Below, piece after piece: positions 33,947 to 44,657 of a DNA stretch of 64,000 nucleotides. Source of the DNA: Lunularia cruciata (lineage: Eukaryota; Streptophyta; Marchantiopsida; Lunulariales; Lunulariaceae); contig OX419757.1 in NCBI GenBank assembly GCA_948567375.1, positions 62,062,001-62,126,000 of the forward strand. Direction: 5' to 3'. Position numbers and translations under genes: made by a program. Under the pieces are notes generated by a model, which made no database searches, was not told where the DNA came from, and worked only from the letters and a program-made list of their open reading frames with translations. Position 1 is the first letter of the stretch. Every line of letters begins with the position of its first letter.

Positions 33947-35660
33947 GACTATCATAGAAGAAAATAGTCCAATTTTTCTCTTTGTGTTGCTCTTTTAGAA
34001 GGTTTTATGACCATATCATCTCCTCACTAGCTTCTATAATTGCAACATATTATACTTGAGTTTTTGACCAAGCAACAATTTTTTGCAACTATGAGAACCA
34101 AGGCACAACTATCCCACCTTTGGTATAAACATACACTATGGTGCTTCTTTTGATTTTCATATCACCTCCTAAATTTGCATCCACAAAACCTTGTAGTGTA
34201 ACACAAATCTATATCTTTGGTACCTTTTAGATATCTAAAAATCCATTTGATAGACTCCCAATGTTGCTTTCTTGGATTGGCCATGTACTTGCTCACAACT
34301 TGTACTGCATGTGCAATATCTTATCTAGTACATGTCATTGCATATATTAGGCTACCAATAGCTAAAGCATACATTATCTTTGATATATCCTTCAACTCTT
34401 CATCATCCTTGGGTGATTGTTCCTTTGATAGCCTAAAGTGACTTGCCAAAGGTGTCTTCATAGGACTTGCACTTGTCATGTTGAACCTTTCCAACACCTT
34501 TCCAATGTAACTACCTTGAGAGAGCTTCAACCTTCCAGCCACCCTATCTCTTTCAATCTTTAGCCCAAGTATCTGCTTTGTTGCACCCATGTTTCATTAC
34601 AAACTCTCTTGATAATTGTTTTCTTTCATCTCTCAACCTCTAGTATATTTGGTCTAGCTAATAGCATATCATCAACATACAAAATTAAGATGAGAAAAAT
34701 ATTATCAAGAGTCTTGAGATAACAACAATGACCCTCTTGACATCTTGTGAATCTATTATTGATCATGAGTCTTTTAGTTTTCTTGTACCTTAATCTTGAT
34801 ACCTATTTTAGACCATACAGGCTTTTCTACAACTTGCATACCAAGCTCTCCTTGCCAAGGATTGCAAAGCCAACAAGTTGTTGCATATAGATGTCTTTAT
34901 CAATTTCACCATGTAGAAATGTACTAGTGACATCCATATGCTCCAAATACACGTCTGCTATAGCCACTATATTGAGAATCACTCTAATTGTTGAGTGCTT
35001 GACTATTGGTGAAAACATCTTAGTGTAATCAATCCCGTCCTTCTATTGGAAGCCTTTCAGAATTAACCTTGCCTTGTACCATCTGCTACCATTGTGTTCC
35101 TATTGTACCTTGTACACTTATTATGTAATGCCTTTGTGCCTTCTATTAGTGAGATGAGCTCCCAAGTTCAATTTTTATACAAAGACCTCAATTCATCCTG
35201 CATGGCAAGCTCCCACTTCATTGAGTCTTCACTTTGCATGGCTTCTTCATAACATTCAAGTTTAGCTTCATCTATCAATAGTAAGTAATGTAGAGACTGA
35301 GAATGCCTTACTAGTACTCTTGTGATTCTTGTAGATCTCCTCTAATTTGGTGGACATGGTTGAAGTTATGGTAGAGTAGTTTCTGAGCTTTAAGGGTTTC
35401 CTTAAACCCTAATAATATATCTTCTTTTGTACCTCTTGCAATTCAACTTGATTGTTTTCTTTGCTCTACTCATTTACATTATCAAAATCTAGAGTGTTTC
35501 TATCCTTGTAAAGAAGACACTCATTGAATATCAAATCTTTGCTTATGATGATTTTCTTGCTCTTTACATCCCAAAACTTGTACACAAAGTCATCTACACC
35601 ATATCCCATAAAGAAAAACTTTCTAGACATTGCATCTAATTGTGCCATTGATTAGTTGTT
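33947..35660 (-). pseudogene. Copia integrase end, RT and RNase H start
   Basis: Read leftward: AQLDAMSRKFFFMGYG (end of copia integrase), FSPIVKHSTIRVILNIVA and LEHMDVTSTFLHGEIDKDIY (RT motif A), ILYVDDMLLA (motif C, near 34660), GATKQILGLKIERDR, SPMKTPLASHF, then the RNase H start ending at 33947. Multiple stops. It joins 28227-27908 once A2 is removed. The element's gag, protease, integrase core and primer site are missing; at about 35660 it abuts Gypsy-C protease. Confidence 0.9.
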
Positions 35661-35664
35661 TGAG

Positions 35665-35959
35665 TTGCTCTCAACCATGGACTCCTAGATAGCAAATCAT
35701 AACTTGCATCCTCCAAAACTTGGAAAGTGATGAGATTTTGAACTCCCATATCCAATACTATCACCTTGTCTATCACACCCACCAATCAAACTTGTTGCTT
35801 GTTTCCCATGCTCACTACAAATGTTGAAGGTGTAGAGGGTATCATACCCAACTTCTTCATGAACTTCTCCAACATGGCATTCATCATAAGTCCTCTATCA
35901 ACAAGTGAATCCTTGATATTATGACCATTCACCCTCACATCAATCTTGGAGGCATATTC
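35665..35959 (-). pseudogene. Gypsy-C protease, left fragment
   Basis: The frame 35971-35786 reads YASKIDVRVNGHNIKDSLVD and MIPSTPSTFVVSMGNKQQV, homologous to Gypsy-B 44627-44382. The usual D-G/T-G-S site is altered (D-R-G-L-M). The sequence continues after A3 at 50316. Its pol and 3' LTR are absent; a deletion running into copia explains this. Confidence 0.8.
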
Positions 35960-36346
35960 TATGGTGCCCACATTTTTATTTTTTTTTCAAAATAGAGAAG
36001 AAGAAGTGTATAGACAAGTCGGATTGCGCCTGTATGGCCGAAGAAGGCAAAGAAAAGAGTCTTCGGGATGAAACCCAAAGTAAAGTGACTTTGGGTCATA
36101 AGGTGAAGTACTCGGAAATGCCCTATCAGCATACAACCCAAAGTAAGGAGTCTTTGTATCAGGGGGAGCTCAACCCAAGGCGAAGTCAGTCTAACAACCT
36201 TTCGTCGGGGCAAGAAATTCAAGAAGGGACCGTTCAAAACCGGCGGCCCATACGCGCGAAGTACGATTGACAGTGATAGGTGCATGCAGGAAGTGTGATT
36301 TCTTGGTAGAAACTCAAAGTGAAGAAAGACGAAGAAAGCGCAACTC

Positions 36347-36354
36347 TATAAAAA
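36347..36354 (+). promoter_or_regulatory. TATA box of the A3 internal gene
   Basis: TATAAAAA, about 160 bp before the ATG at 36511 and conserved at 39728 in A4. Confidence 0.65.
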
Positions 36355-36510
36355 TCAAGCTCACAATGAAGCAATGTCGAGCAATTTTCCTTTGCCGTTG
36401 AGGAGTTGTCCTGTAGGTGATCGGAGGAAGGGAAATAGAGTTGGAGACGAGCTAGTGTGTAAGGGGGAAGTTGCAAGAGTGAAACCGAGAGCAATGAGAA
36501 AGCAAGAGAG

Positions 36511-37378
36511 ATGGGAGGAGGAAAGAAGAACTCCAAATTTGCAGTGAGGAATCATGCGATTTGGAGGTTAGATGTAATCGCAAAAATAGAAGTCTTGAGC
36601 CGACTTCGGATTACATTCTTGGCATGGAACTTGAATGTTAGTTTTCTAGGTTTCATGACTAAGATCATTGAGAGCAAGTGCCTTGATGGACCCGAGGAAG
36701 AAGGGAAGAGAGGAAATCCGGCTTGCTAGACAAAGTCGGATTGGAGATTAGTACTTGAGAAGGAAGCTGGCTTGGAGCAGGGGGCCATGTTCTTGGAGAA
36801 GGGAGAGATAGCCCAAGAAACCCAAGAAGTGAGAGATGCATTCTCGTCAAAGAGGACAAAGAATGGGTACAAAGTCAAAAGCTATAAAGACCCTATCAAG
36901 AGAGGAATTGTGAGTGCTTTGATGGCAATCCTGAAGCCGGAGAGAACAACTTATGTGATGAAACAACAAGCGGCATTCTTTTACAAATTGTTTGCAGGAG
37001 AACCGATCAATTGGGCAAGGTGTTTCCATGGGAGAACGTGACAAATGGTGTGGAATCTATGGGACCTCCACACTACATCGTGCCATTTGCAACTCATTTC
37101 TACCTTGGGTTGAATTTGCTGAACTCGGCGGAGTGCAGTAGGATGGTGTTGCATTTCTATCCTGATTTGAGAAGGGAAGTCGACATAGAGGAGCAGCAGT
37201 ACATCCTACAAATTAGAAGCACCAACGAGTACTACAAGAAGATGGGGAAGAATGTGGAGATTGAAGTGAGTACTCCAAAATCGAAGAAGAGAAGTCGGCA
37301 AGGCAAAGCCAAAGATACAACAAAACCTCGGAAGACCAGAAGAGGAAACCCGAGGCAAGGCATGGTGGTGATTGAGTC
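36511..37378 (+). pseudogene. A3 internal gene, 5' half: N-terminal domain
   Basis: ATG 36511 opens MGGGKKNSKFAVRNHAIWRL and TFLAWNLNVSFLGFMTKI. The N-domain core follows: TKNGYKVKSYKDPIKRGIVS, ILKPERTTYVMKQQAAFFYK, AGEPINWARCFHG, HFYLGLNLLN, EQQYILQIRSTNEYYKK. Stops at 36730 (TAG for a Trp codon) and about 37039 break it. Lys/Arg-rich basic segments follow (KSKKRSRQGKAKD). The pattern 'PPHY...PF..HFYLGLNLL' loosely recalls plant transposon-associated and plant-mobile-domain proteins, but I cannot assign it. The gene continues at 47965. Confidence 0.75.
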
Positions 37379-38070
37379 TGTGAGCCGGCCTGTCTCTCAC
37401 TAAGGATGAACCTCTGATGGCTATTATGGTAGCGCACCATGAACTAAGAAGGCAAGGAACCCCAACTCCATCATACTCCTCCAAGGCCAACACTCCAAGA
37501 CTCAAGACATTGCTCACTAGAGAACTCAATGAGAGAAAGATAGTTGCAAATGAAAGGATGATGAGTACCTCCTCACCCCTTGTTTATATACTTGTGAAAT
37601 AGTTACATACCAAAGTTACTAATTACCACAGTAACTCAAGTTACTAGACTAAAAGTGAAGTAAAGTCAAAAAGTAAAAAGGAATATCTATTCACATGGGC
37701 ATATTCCCCTAAGCATGTGGTCTTATCTTGACCCAACCACTAAGTCAAGGATTCCTTCACATGGGCTATCCTTGGACTAAAGAAGAATCCAAAACAAAAA
37801 GGCTTGCAGGCCCAAGATTTCTCAACTCTTTCCTCAAAGCCAAACACCTAAGAATAATACCAAGTCAATACACTAGAATCCAAAATAGTGGTGCTCATCT
37901 TTTCTACTTCCTCTAAAGTAAAGTCCCCTCTATCTTAGCTATGACTAACTTTAGCTAACCATGACTAATATAGAACCATCCTTTATGTCTATATAAATAA
38001 TATCTCTTAAGTACTTGTAATACCAAGCTAAATATCACAATACCACACACATGCACAAATGGGTGTTACA
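37379..38070 (-). repeat. Gypsy-B copy 1, 3' LTR (692 bp)
   Basis: On the - strand it begins TGTAACACCC and ends CGGCTCACA. Promoter TATATAAA on the - strand at 37590-37583. Compared with 47272-47964 it differs at about 3.6% of positions. Short + strand frames inside (37417-37602, 37728-37916) recur in all three LTR copies but run antisense and need not be genes. Confidence 0.92.
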
Positions 38071-38081
38071 TTTACCCCCGG
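38071..38081 (-). promoter_or_regulatory. Polypurine tract of Gypsy-B copy 1
   Basis: On the - strand CCGGGGGTAAA directly precedes the LTR start TGTAACACCC; this primes plus-strand DNA. The same sequence is at 62470-62480. Confidence 0.85.
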
Positions 38082-38084
38082 ACT

Positions 38085-38576
38085 AAGTTTTCACTTTGTT
38101 CTCAAAGTGAAGGTCTCTCTACCTTCTATGGTACATCTTCAACTTATCATGGTTAATCCTATCAAAGTGTCTTCCTCCCAACTCCTTGAGATCATAGGTG
38201 TAATTGCTCCACACCTTCTCCACTATGAAAGGTCCAAAGTACTTAGGCAAAAACTTCTTTTGCACTCTCTTGAATCAAATGGAATCAAACAACATTACCC
38301 AATCACCTTCTTTGAAAGTCTCCACCTTCTTCTTGCCTTGCCTCTTGTCATAGCTCTCCTTTTGTTTCCTTTGGGCTTGCTCCACTCAAACCATAGCAAC
38401 TGCTCTTGCCTCTTCCAAATCCATGAGTTGATCCTCCCTTGACTTCTTTGCATCACCTCCTTGTGCTTTCTTCAATCTCCTATGAATGCCTTGGAAGGTT
38501 GGAAGATCAAAGTGAATAGGTAAGGTAGACTCAATACCATACACCAATTGAAATAGAGAATATCCGGTGGAAGTCT
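38085..38576 (-). pseudogene. Gypsy-B copy 1 integrase, C-terminal end only
   Basis: Reads STGYSLFQLVYGIESTLPIH, then KKVETFKEGDWVML and LPKYFGPFIVEKVW (GPF module) with a stop near 38280. The catalytic core is missing: at about 38580 the sequence jumps directly to the region after RNase H. Copy 2 (62480-63460) retains this core. Confidence 0.85.
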
Positions 38577-39335
38577 TCATGGTTGTCCCACTGCTCTTAG
38601 AAGTAGACCATCTGCTCCTTGGTGAAAAAGAATATCCTCCACCATTGTGTAAGGTCTAGATCTTGCTGCAAGGGCCTTCCTCTCCCTAGCATGCATCCCT
38701 TCTGGATAGTTACCTCTTGTCACAAAATCCACAATCTCCTTGTACTCCATTGGAACCTCTTGAGTGACTAAGATTGTCATGAGCTCCTCATCCGGGAAGG
38801 AATCATCCACTGGCTCATCTCCATCATGATCATAGGCTCTAGATAACAAATCGGCATTTGCATGTTTCTTTCCAAGCCTATCCTCAATGGTGTAGTCATA
38901 CTCAGACAAGAGTATCATCCACCTTGCTAGTCTCCCTTCAACATTAGGCTTGTTGAAGATGTACTTCAAAGCCTTGTGATCCGTGACAATGGTGGCTTTC
39001 CCTCCAATCAAGTAGTGTCTAAACTTCTTGAGACCAAAGATCACTGCCAACCCTTCTCTCTTCGTGATAGAGTTGTTCTTCTCTGCTGAAACCATCTGCC
39101 TACTAGCATAAGCTATTGGATAATCATGCCCATCTTGGTCTAATTGACTAAGAGTGCATCCTATAGCTACATTAGAAGCATCAGTGTAGAGGATGAAAGG
39201 CTTACTCCAATCAGGTTTAGCAAGAATTGGAACTACAACCATGGATTGGTTGAGCTCCTCAAAAGCTTGGAGAGCCTCCTTGTCTTCCAAAATCACCATG
39301 TAATCTACACCCTTCTTCATGTAGATGGTCAATGC
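38577..39335 (-). pseudogene. Gypsy-B copy 1 RNase H
   Basis: An open frame of about 250 codons: ILAKPDWSKPFILYTDASNV (catalytic D), YASRQMVSAEKNNSITKREG (E), TIVTDHKALKYIF (D), GRLARWMILLSEYDYTIEDR, then the tether to integrase ending AVGQP. It is joined upstream to RT across A4. No stop inside, so it was intact until the neighbouring deletion and insertion. Confidence 0.93.
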
Positions 39336-39453
39336 ATAAGTGTGATGCCCACATTTTTTGTTTTTTTTCAAAATGAAGAAGAAGAAGTGTATAGAGAAGT
39401 CGGATTGTGCCTGTATGGCCAAAGAAGGCGAAGAAAAGAATCTTTGGGATGAA

Positions 39454-39477
39454 ACCCAAAGTAAAGTGACTTTGGGT
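39454..39477. promoter_or_regulatory. U3 hairpin with CTTTGGGT motif
   Basis: ACCCAAAGT and ACTTTGGGT are separated by 6 bp. Related CTTYGGGT/ACCCRAAG words recur 3-6 times in the U3 part of every family-A copy (for example 36076-36096, 30935-31000 on the reverse strand, 60680-60715). It may bind a host regulator; inferred. Confidence 0.5.
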
Positions 39478-39727
39478 CATAAGGCGAAGTACTCTGAAAT
39501 GCCCTGTCAGCATACAACCCAAAGTAAGGAGTCTTCATATCGGGGGGAGCTCAACCTGAGGCAAAGTCAATCTAACAACCTTTCGTCGGGGTGAGAAATT
39601 CAAGAAGGGACCGTTCAAAACTGGCGGCCTATACGTGTGAAGTTTGATTGACAATGATAGGTGCATGCAAGAGGTGTGATTTCTTGGTTGAAACTTGAAG
39701 TGACGAAAGACAAAGAAAGCGCAACTC

Positions 39728-39735
39728 TATAAAAA
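39728..39735 (+). promoter_or_regulatory. TATA box of the A4 internal gene
   Basis: TATAAAAA, 165 bp before the ATG at 39893. Confidence 0.65.
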
Positions 39736-39892
39736 TTGAACTCGCAACGAAGTAATGTCGAGCAATTTTCCTTTGCCGTTGAGAAGTCGTCTTGTAGGTG
39801 ATTGTGGGAAGGGAAATAGAGTTGGAAACGCGATAGTGTGTAAGGGAGAATTCGCAAGAGTGAAATCAAGAGATAGTGAGAAGGTAGGAGAG

Positions 39893-42336
39893 ATGGGAGG
39901 ATGAAAGAAGAACTCCAAATTTGCAGTGAGAAATCATGCAATTTGGAGGTTAGATGTGATCGCTAGGATCGAAGTCTTGAGCCGACTTCAGATCACTTTC
40001 TTGGCATGGAATTGGAACGTGGGTTTTTAAGGTTTCATGACAGAAATCATCGAGAGCAAGTGTCTCGATGGACCCAAGGAAGAAGGGAAGAGAGGAAATC
40101 CGGCTTGCTGGACAGAGTCGGATTGGAGACTCATACTCGGGAAGGAAGCAGACTCAGAGCAGGGGGCCACATTCTTGGGGAAGGGAAAGATAGCCCAAGA
40201 AACTCAAGAGGTGAGAGATGCATTCTTGTCAAAGCGGACAAAGAATGGGTATAAAGTTGAGAGTTACAAGGACTTTGTCAAGAGAGGAATTGTGAGTGCT
40301 CTGATGGCAATCCTGAAGCCGGAGAGAACAACATATGTGATGAAATACCAAGCGGTGTTCTTTCACAAGTTGTTTGCAGGAGAACCAATCAATTGGGCGA
40401 GGTGTTTCCATGGGAGAACACAACAAATGGTGTGGAATCTGTGGGATAAATTGCCTCCACACTACATCGTGCCGTTTGTAGCGCACTTCTACCTTGGGTT
40501 GAATTTGCTGAACTTGGCGGAGAAAACTCGGATGATGTCGCACTTCCATCTTGATTTGAGAAAGGAGGTCGATGCAAAGGAGCAGCAGTACATTTTGCAA
40601 ATCAGAAGCACCGACGAGTACTACAAGAAGACAGGGAAGACTATGGAGACCAAAGTGAGAACTCCAAACTTGAAGAAGAGAAGTCAGCAGGGTGAAGCCG
40701 AAGACATGAAGAAACCTCGGAAGACCAAAGAGGAAACCCGAGGCGAGGGATGGTGGTGCTCGAGTCGGACAATGAAGACTCAGAAGGTGACGCCGAGCTC
40801 AAGTCCAAAGACTCGGAACACGAGGGGAGCCTGAGCTAACGCTACAGAGTGGAGATACGAGTAGCGACAACGATGAGGGTGGAGAATGACATTGGCACCA
40901 GCTTCTGCAGAAGAAGAAGAAGAAGAAGAAGAAGTACCGGCAGCGATCGAAGCCGAGACAACATGCAGTTGGAAGACGAAGTACCCAAGCCCGAAGAGAA
41001 GAAGATCGCAGTGCAGAGGGGAGTCCGCTCGAGGCATAAGGCAAAGTACGATGCAGGACCGAGTATGTTGAAAGAAGAAGCACATGAAAGCTCAAAAAGC
41101 AAGGTGTTTGTTCCGATATGACAATTGCAGAGAAGGAGGCAAGTATCGGATGAACATGAAGTATGAAGGGAAGTGGCCATGCAAGAAGAAGTAAACCCGA
41201 GCAATGGAGTTGAGTATCTGCGGGAGGTGGTGTGTCCTCTGTTGTTGAAGTTAGAGGAGAAGAAGGAGGAGATGCAGTCAACTCGTCCAGAGGTAAAGAC
41301 TGTCTTGCAGGTGTTGGCAAGATTAGAAGAAGAAAACTTGGAGTTGAAGAAGAGTATAACCCGAGGTGCGGAGGAAAGGGAAGTACTGCGAGCACTGGCA
41401 ATAGTGAGAAGTCAGGTAATTGAAGACCTGGAGAGAGAAATGAGATATCGAGAGGATCTTGTTAAGAAGAGTGACATAGCAAGGGAGAGACAAGTAGCTG
41501 AGTACGAGATCTTGAAGCAGCAGTTTGTTGATTCAAGAGTAGAAGTTATCCATGCTATGGCGAAAGTTGCAGAGAGAGAACAAGAGCTCAATAGGGTGAG
41601 GGAGAGTGTAGAGGAGAAGAAGCAACTTTGGCAAAGAGAGTTGGCAGCACGATATAGGGAAGAAGAGAGATTACGAGAGTTACTTCGTAATCAGGAGGAG
41701 AAAGTGGTACAGAAGGAGAAGGAGAAGGAGACGGTGAAAGCCGAGTTCGAAGCGGAATTGGCAATGTATAGGGAGGACTGGCTTGCAGATCGAGAACAAG
41801 AGAGGAAGATGAGATTGGAGCCTTTGAAGGAGGTATTCTTCCGGATGAATGCAATGTTGAGTACAGAGGCCAGCATTTGGATTGAAGAGACAAGGCTGCA
41901 CGAGTTGAAGTTGTTGGTGCTGGAGACAAGGTGAAGACAAGCAAAGGACACGAATTTGAATGCCTTGTTAATTAGTCTTAGAACTCGTGTAGATAGGAAG
42001 ATCTTAGAGGTAGAAGACAACATTTCAATTAGATTAGACCTAGTAAAAATAGAGATAGAAAAACTTCGGAAAGATGTTAGAGCAAAACCCAAAGTAGATA
42101 ACATAGGAGTGCAAATGTCTTTGGAATTACCAGTGGAGACATTAGAGAAGAGTGGGTCGAGAGATGAAGAGTTAGAAGGATTACCCACTAGTGCAATTTC
42201 AGATCAGGAAAGAGAATTGTTGGAATTGGTAGAAGGAGTAGAAGATGTGAAACCCGAAGACAGAGTAGTAGGAAGTAGATTTACTTCATGTTCGGGTTTG
42301 AAAGCCGATGACAAAGTAGACATCAGATCAAAGTAG
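39893..42336 (+). pseudogene. A4 internal gene: N-domain, acidic linker, coiled coil, C-tail (about 810 codons)
   Basis: ATG at 39893 is followed by a stop two codons on; the frame reopens with KKNSKFAVRNHAIWRL. N-domain 40037-40640: KNGYKVESYKDFVKRG, TTYVMKYQAVFFHKLFAGEP, LPPHYIVPFVAHFYLGLNLL, IRSTDEYYKK. Then a basic run, an acidic Ser/Asp/Glu linker with a GAA microsatellite (about 40905-40934) and a frameshift near 40740. Coiled coil 41173-41934, Glu/Lys/Arg/Gln-rich with clear heptads (SDIARERQVAEYEILKQQFV). A TGA at 41932 precedes the tail: RVDRKILEVEDNISIRLDLV and a stop at 42334-42336. No transmembrane segment or catalytic motif is seen. A structural or RNA-binding role is guesswork. 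Confidence 0.8.
40905..40934 (+). repeat. GAA microsatellite in the A4 linker
   Basis: About nine AGA/GAA units, coding for Glu in the linker frame. Just beyond the frameshift region, so slippage may have contributed to loss of the frame. Confidence 0.8.
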
Positions 42337-42451
42337 TAACAATTTTGAGATTTGAAGAGGCAGATATGAAGAGGTGCATTGTCATTTTGGATCTATAGGT
42401 TAGAAAAGTTGTTGTAGAACGGTCTAGTTGTTAGAATTGCAATTGATTCAC

Positions 42452-42459
42452 TATTTAAG
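42452..42459 (+). promoter_or_regulatory. Second TATA-like box (A4), putative LTR promoter
   Basis: TATTTAAG is 116 bp after the gene stop and about 670 bp from the right end, with the conserved GGCATTCGCAG and GTTGTTCAGT after it. In an LTR this would drive the retrotransposon transcript, with the last 600+ bp acting as R-U5. Confidence 0.6.
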
Positions 42460-43130
42460 AGTGGCATTCGCAGTCAAATGTTGTTCAGTGCTCATAATTT
42501 CTGAGAATAGATAAAGCAAAGTGTTGTGAAGCAGTGCTCATCGCTTGAGCTTGTTCCGAGTATCAACTTTGCAATTGTGTTTGTGAGTGTTTGGAGAAAT
42601 TCAAAGTGCAAGTCAGTGTGGTTGTTGGATGTTGGATTCCACAGCCTTGATCTTCATTCGGTGTGTTTGATCCTGAGTGAAGTGTAATCGAAGCAATGCC
42701 TTGACAGATCTGAGAGGAATTGTAGTGTTAGTAGTATTCTGCATTTGTGAGTGTAGTGCGAGGTTGATGTGAAGCAATTTCAATCAAGGAAGTTGTGCCT
42801 TTAGTGGAGGGTGGAACACAATTCTGAGGCGAAGTTGTTTTGCAGTGAAGTTCCATTTTCGAGAGAGCCTGAATCATCACAATCAAGATTGGTTGGAAAG
42901 ATTTGATGGAGTTGTGATTAAGAAGTGTTACTTTGTGACAAAACTGCGAATCAATGCTTGTTACTCTCTTTTGGGTGTAATTTCTACTTGAGAGACTAAA
43001 GAAGAACTCAAGAAGAACTGAATTGTTATTTTGCTTTGTATTTGACCAATTCTGACTCGTATCTCTGTAGGAACAAACTTTACTTACCAAATTACCGCAA
43101 AAGTGATATTTGCCGGGTTGTCACAATAAG

Positions 43131-44321
43131 CCTTGTTGGAAAATGAGAAGATGAACCTCCTGTAGTACCCAACCATCCCCAAGAATTGGCGTAACTTTGT
43201 CAAGCTTGAAGGGAATGGAAGGTCTGAGATTTTCCTCACCTTCTCAAGATCAACTGCTATTCCATCCTTGGAGATGATTGTGCTCCAAAAGTAGACCTTC
43301 ACATCCAAAAATGCACTTCTCTAGGTTGAATGATGCATTTGCCTCATCCAAGCGTTGCAAGACTTTGATTAGGTGCTCAAAGTGCTCCTCCTTGCTCCCA
43401 TAGACACAAAAGTCATCAATGAAGTCTCACAAATTTCCCAATGAAAGGTTCAAATACCTTGTTCATGAACCGTTGGAATGTGGCTGGAGCATTGCTAAGC
43501 CCAAAAGGCATGACCTTGAAAGCGTAAGTTCCCCAAGGTGTGGTGAACGTGGTGAGTTGTTGATGCTCTGGTGCAATCTTTATTTGGTTGTATCCACTAT
43601 AACCATCTCCAAAATTGTACCTCTCATGACCTGCAACCTCCTCCAAGATCTCATCAATGAATGGAAATGTGTAGTAGTCCTTCTTGGTAACAACATTGAG
43701 CTTCTTGTAATCCATACATACCCGAAGCTTGCCATTCTTTTTCTTCACAATGACAATTGGAGACACCCATTCTGAATTCTCTTCCTCAAAGATAAATCCA
43801 GCCTCCTTGAGCTTATCAATCCCCTCCTTCACAACCAAAGATATTGGTGGGCTAATGCGACGTTGCTTTTGGCGGATTGGTCTTGCATGTGACTCCACCT
43901 CTATCTTGTGCTCCTCCAAGGTGACTTCCTTCAAATCCTTGTAACTAAAAGCAAACACATGGATGAACTTGCAGAAAATCTCCTCAAATCTCACCTTCTC
44001 TTCCTTGGTAATATTTGGGCCATACTTGAGGGTAGCTAACCTTCTCTCTACCTCCTCAAGTGTCAATGGTGATTTGTCTGAGTCCTTCAAAACCTCAGGC
44101 TTAGGTGCAAAATCCATAGCACACAAGGGATACACATCTAAATCAGATTCAGATTCATCCTCCTCTGTGGAAGTCTCCTCCTCCATGCTTGTGTCCACAC
44201 CTGAAGCTCCTTCTTCAGAATCTGATTCCCAATAATCAGAAGATGGTGTATTTGAATGTGAAGTGTTGGTGGTGTTAGTCACAAGAATAGTGACTCTATG
44301 GTTTGATGGCCCAATCCTCAA
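43131..44321 (-). pseudogene. Gypsy-B copy 1 reverse transcriptase
   Basis: Opens with an acidic stretch (SDSEEGASGVDTSMEEETST), then the RT: GFIFEEENSEWVSPIVIVKK, VCMDYKKLNVVTKKDYY, NFGDGYSGYNQIKIAP (motif A; G in place of the usual L before D), VMPFGLSNAPATFQRFMN (motif B). A frameshift near 43420 precedes FIDDFCVYGSKEEHFEHLI (motif C, D-D). Then LRQFLGMVGYYRRFIFSFSN up to A4. Confidence 0.93.
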
Positions 44322-44381
44322 GTACCCTTTGTGCCATCGATCAGTTGTGCATGCTGCTCTGAACCATGGCTTCCCAAGAAG

Positions 44382-44627
44382 TTAGTCATAGCTTGAATCC
44401 TTCATGACTTGGAAAGTCATGAGATTTTGAACTCCCATAACTAAAACTACCACCTTATCCATCATCCCTACTGGTCGAACTTGTTGCTTGTTTGCCATGC
44501 TCACCACAAATGTTGAAGGTCTTGAGGGTATCATACGCAATTTCTTCATCAACCTTTCTGACATGGCATTCACTGCTGATCCTCCATCAACCAATGCATC
44601 CTTGATGTTGTGACCATTCACTCTCAC
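44382..44627 (-). pseudogene. Gypsy-B copy 1 protease
   Basis: Reads RVNGHNIKDALVDGGSAVNA with D-G-G-S at the active site, a form common in some plant gypsy lineages, then RPSTFVVSMANKQQVRPVGM and NLMTFQVMKD (flap side). A stop ends the frame at 44382. The frame before it (44966-44658) gives the gag-protease linker with a K-rich run. Confidence 0.85.
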
Positions 44628-44657
44628 ATCAATCTTGGAGGCATATTCACAAGTCTC

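Larger units (their letters stand above)
39341..43125 (+). mobile_element. A4: full-length family-A LTR-like unit (3,785 bp) in Gypsy-B
   Basis: It starts TGTGATGCCCACATTTTTTG and ends GGGTTGTCACA with perfect TSD ATAAG (39336-39340 and 43126-43130). The uninterrupted site is visible at 63949-63965. A hairpin ACCCAAAGT-6-ACTTTGGGT lies at 39454-39477. TATA boxes at 39728 and 42452. No gag-pol, no internal LTR pair. This is the reference copy because it has no further insertions. Confidence 0.93.

Noticed and set aside
37417-37916. Open frames repeated in all three Gypsy-B LTRs (+ strand)
   Set aside because: They run antisense to the element, and the copies are too similar for frame conservation to mean anything.
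40799-41401. Long minus-strand frames opposite the A4 coiled coil
   Set aside because: Shadow of the Glu/Lys-rich sense frame; hydrophobic Leu/Ser composition is what the reverse complement of a GAA-rich coil gives.
43416-44321. Intact Gypsy-B RT
   Set aside because: Motif C lies in another frame beyond 43420, motif A has a substitution, and A4 interrupts the downstream part.
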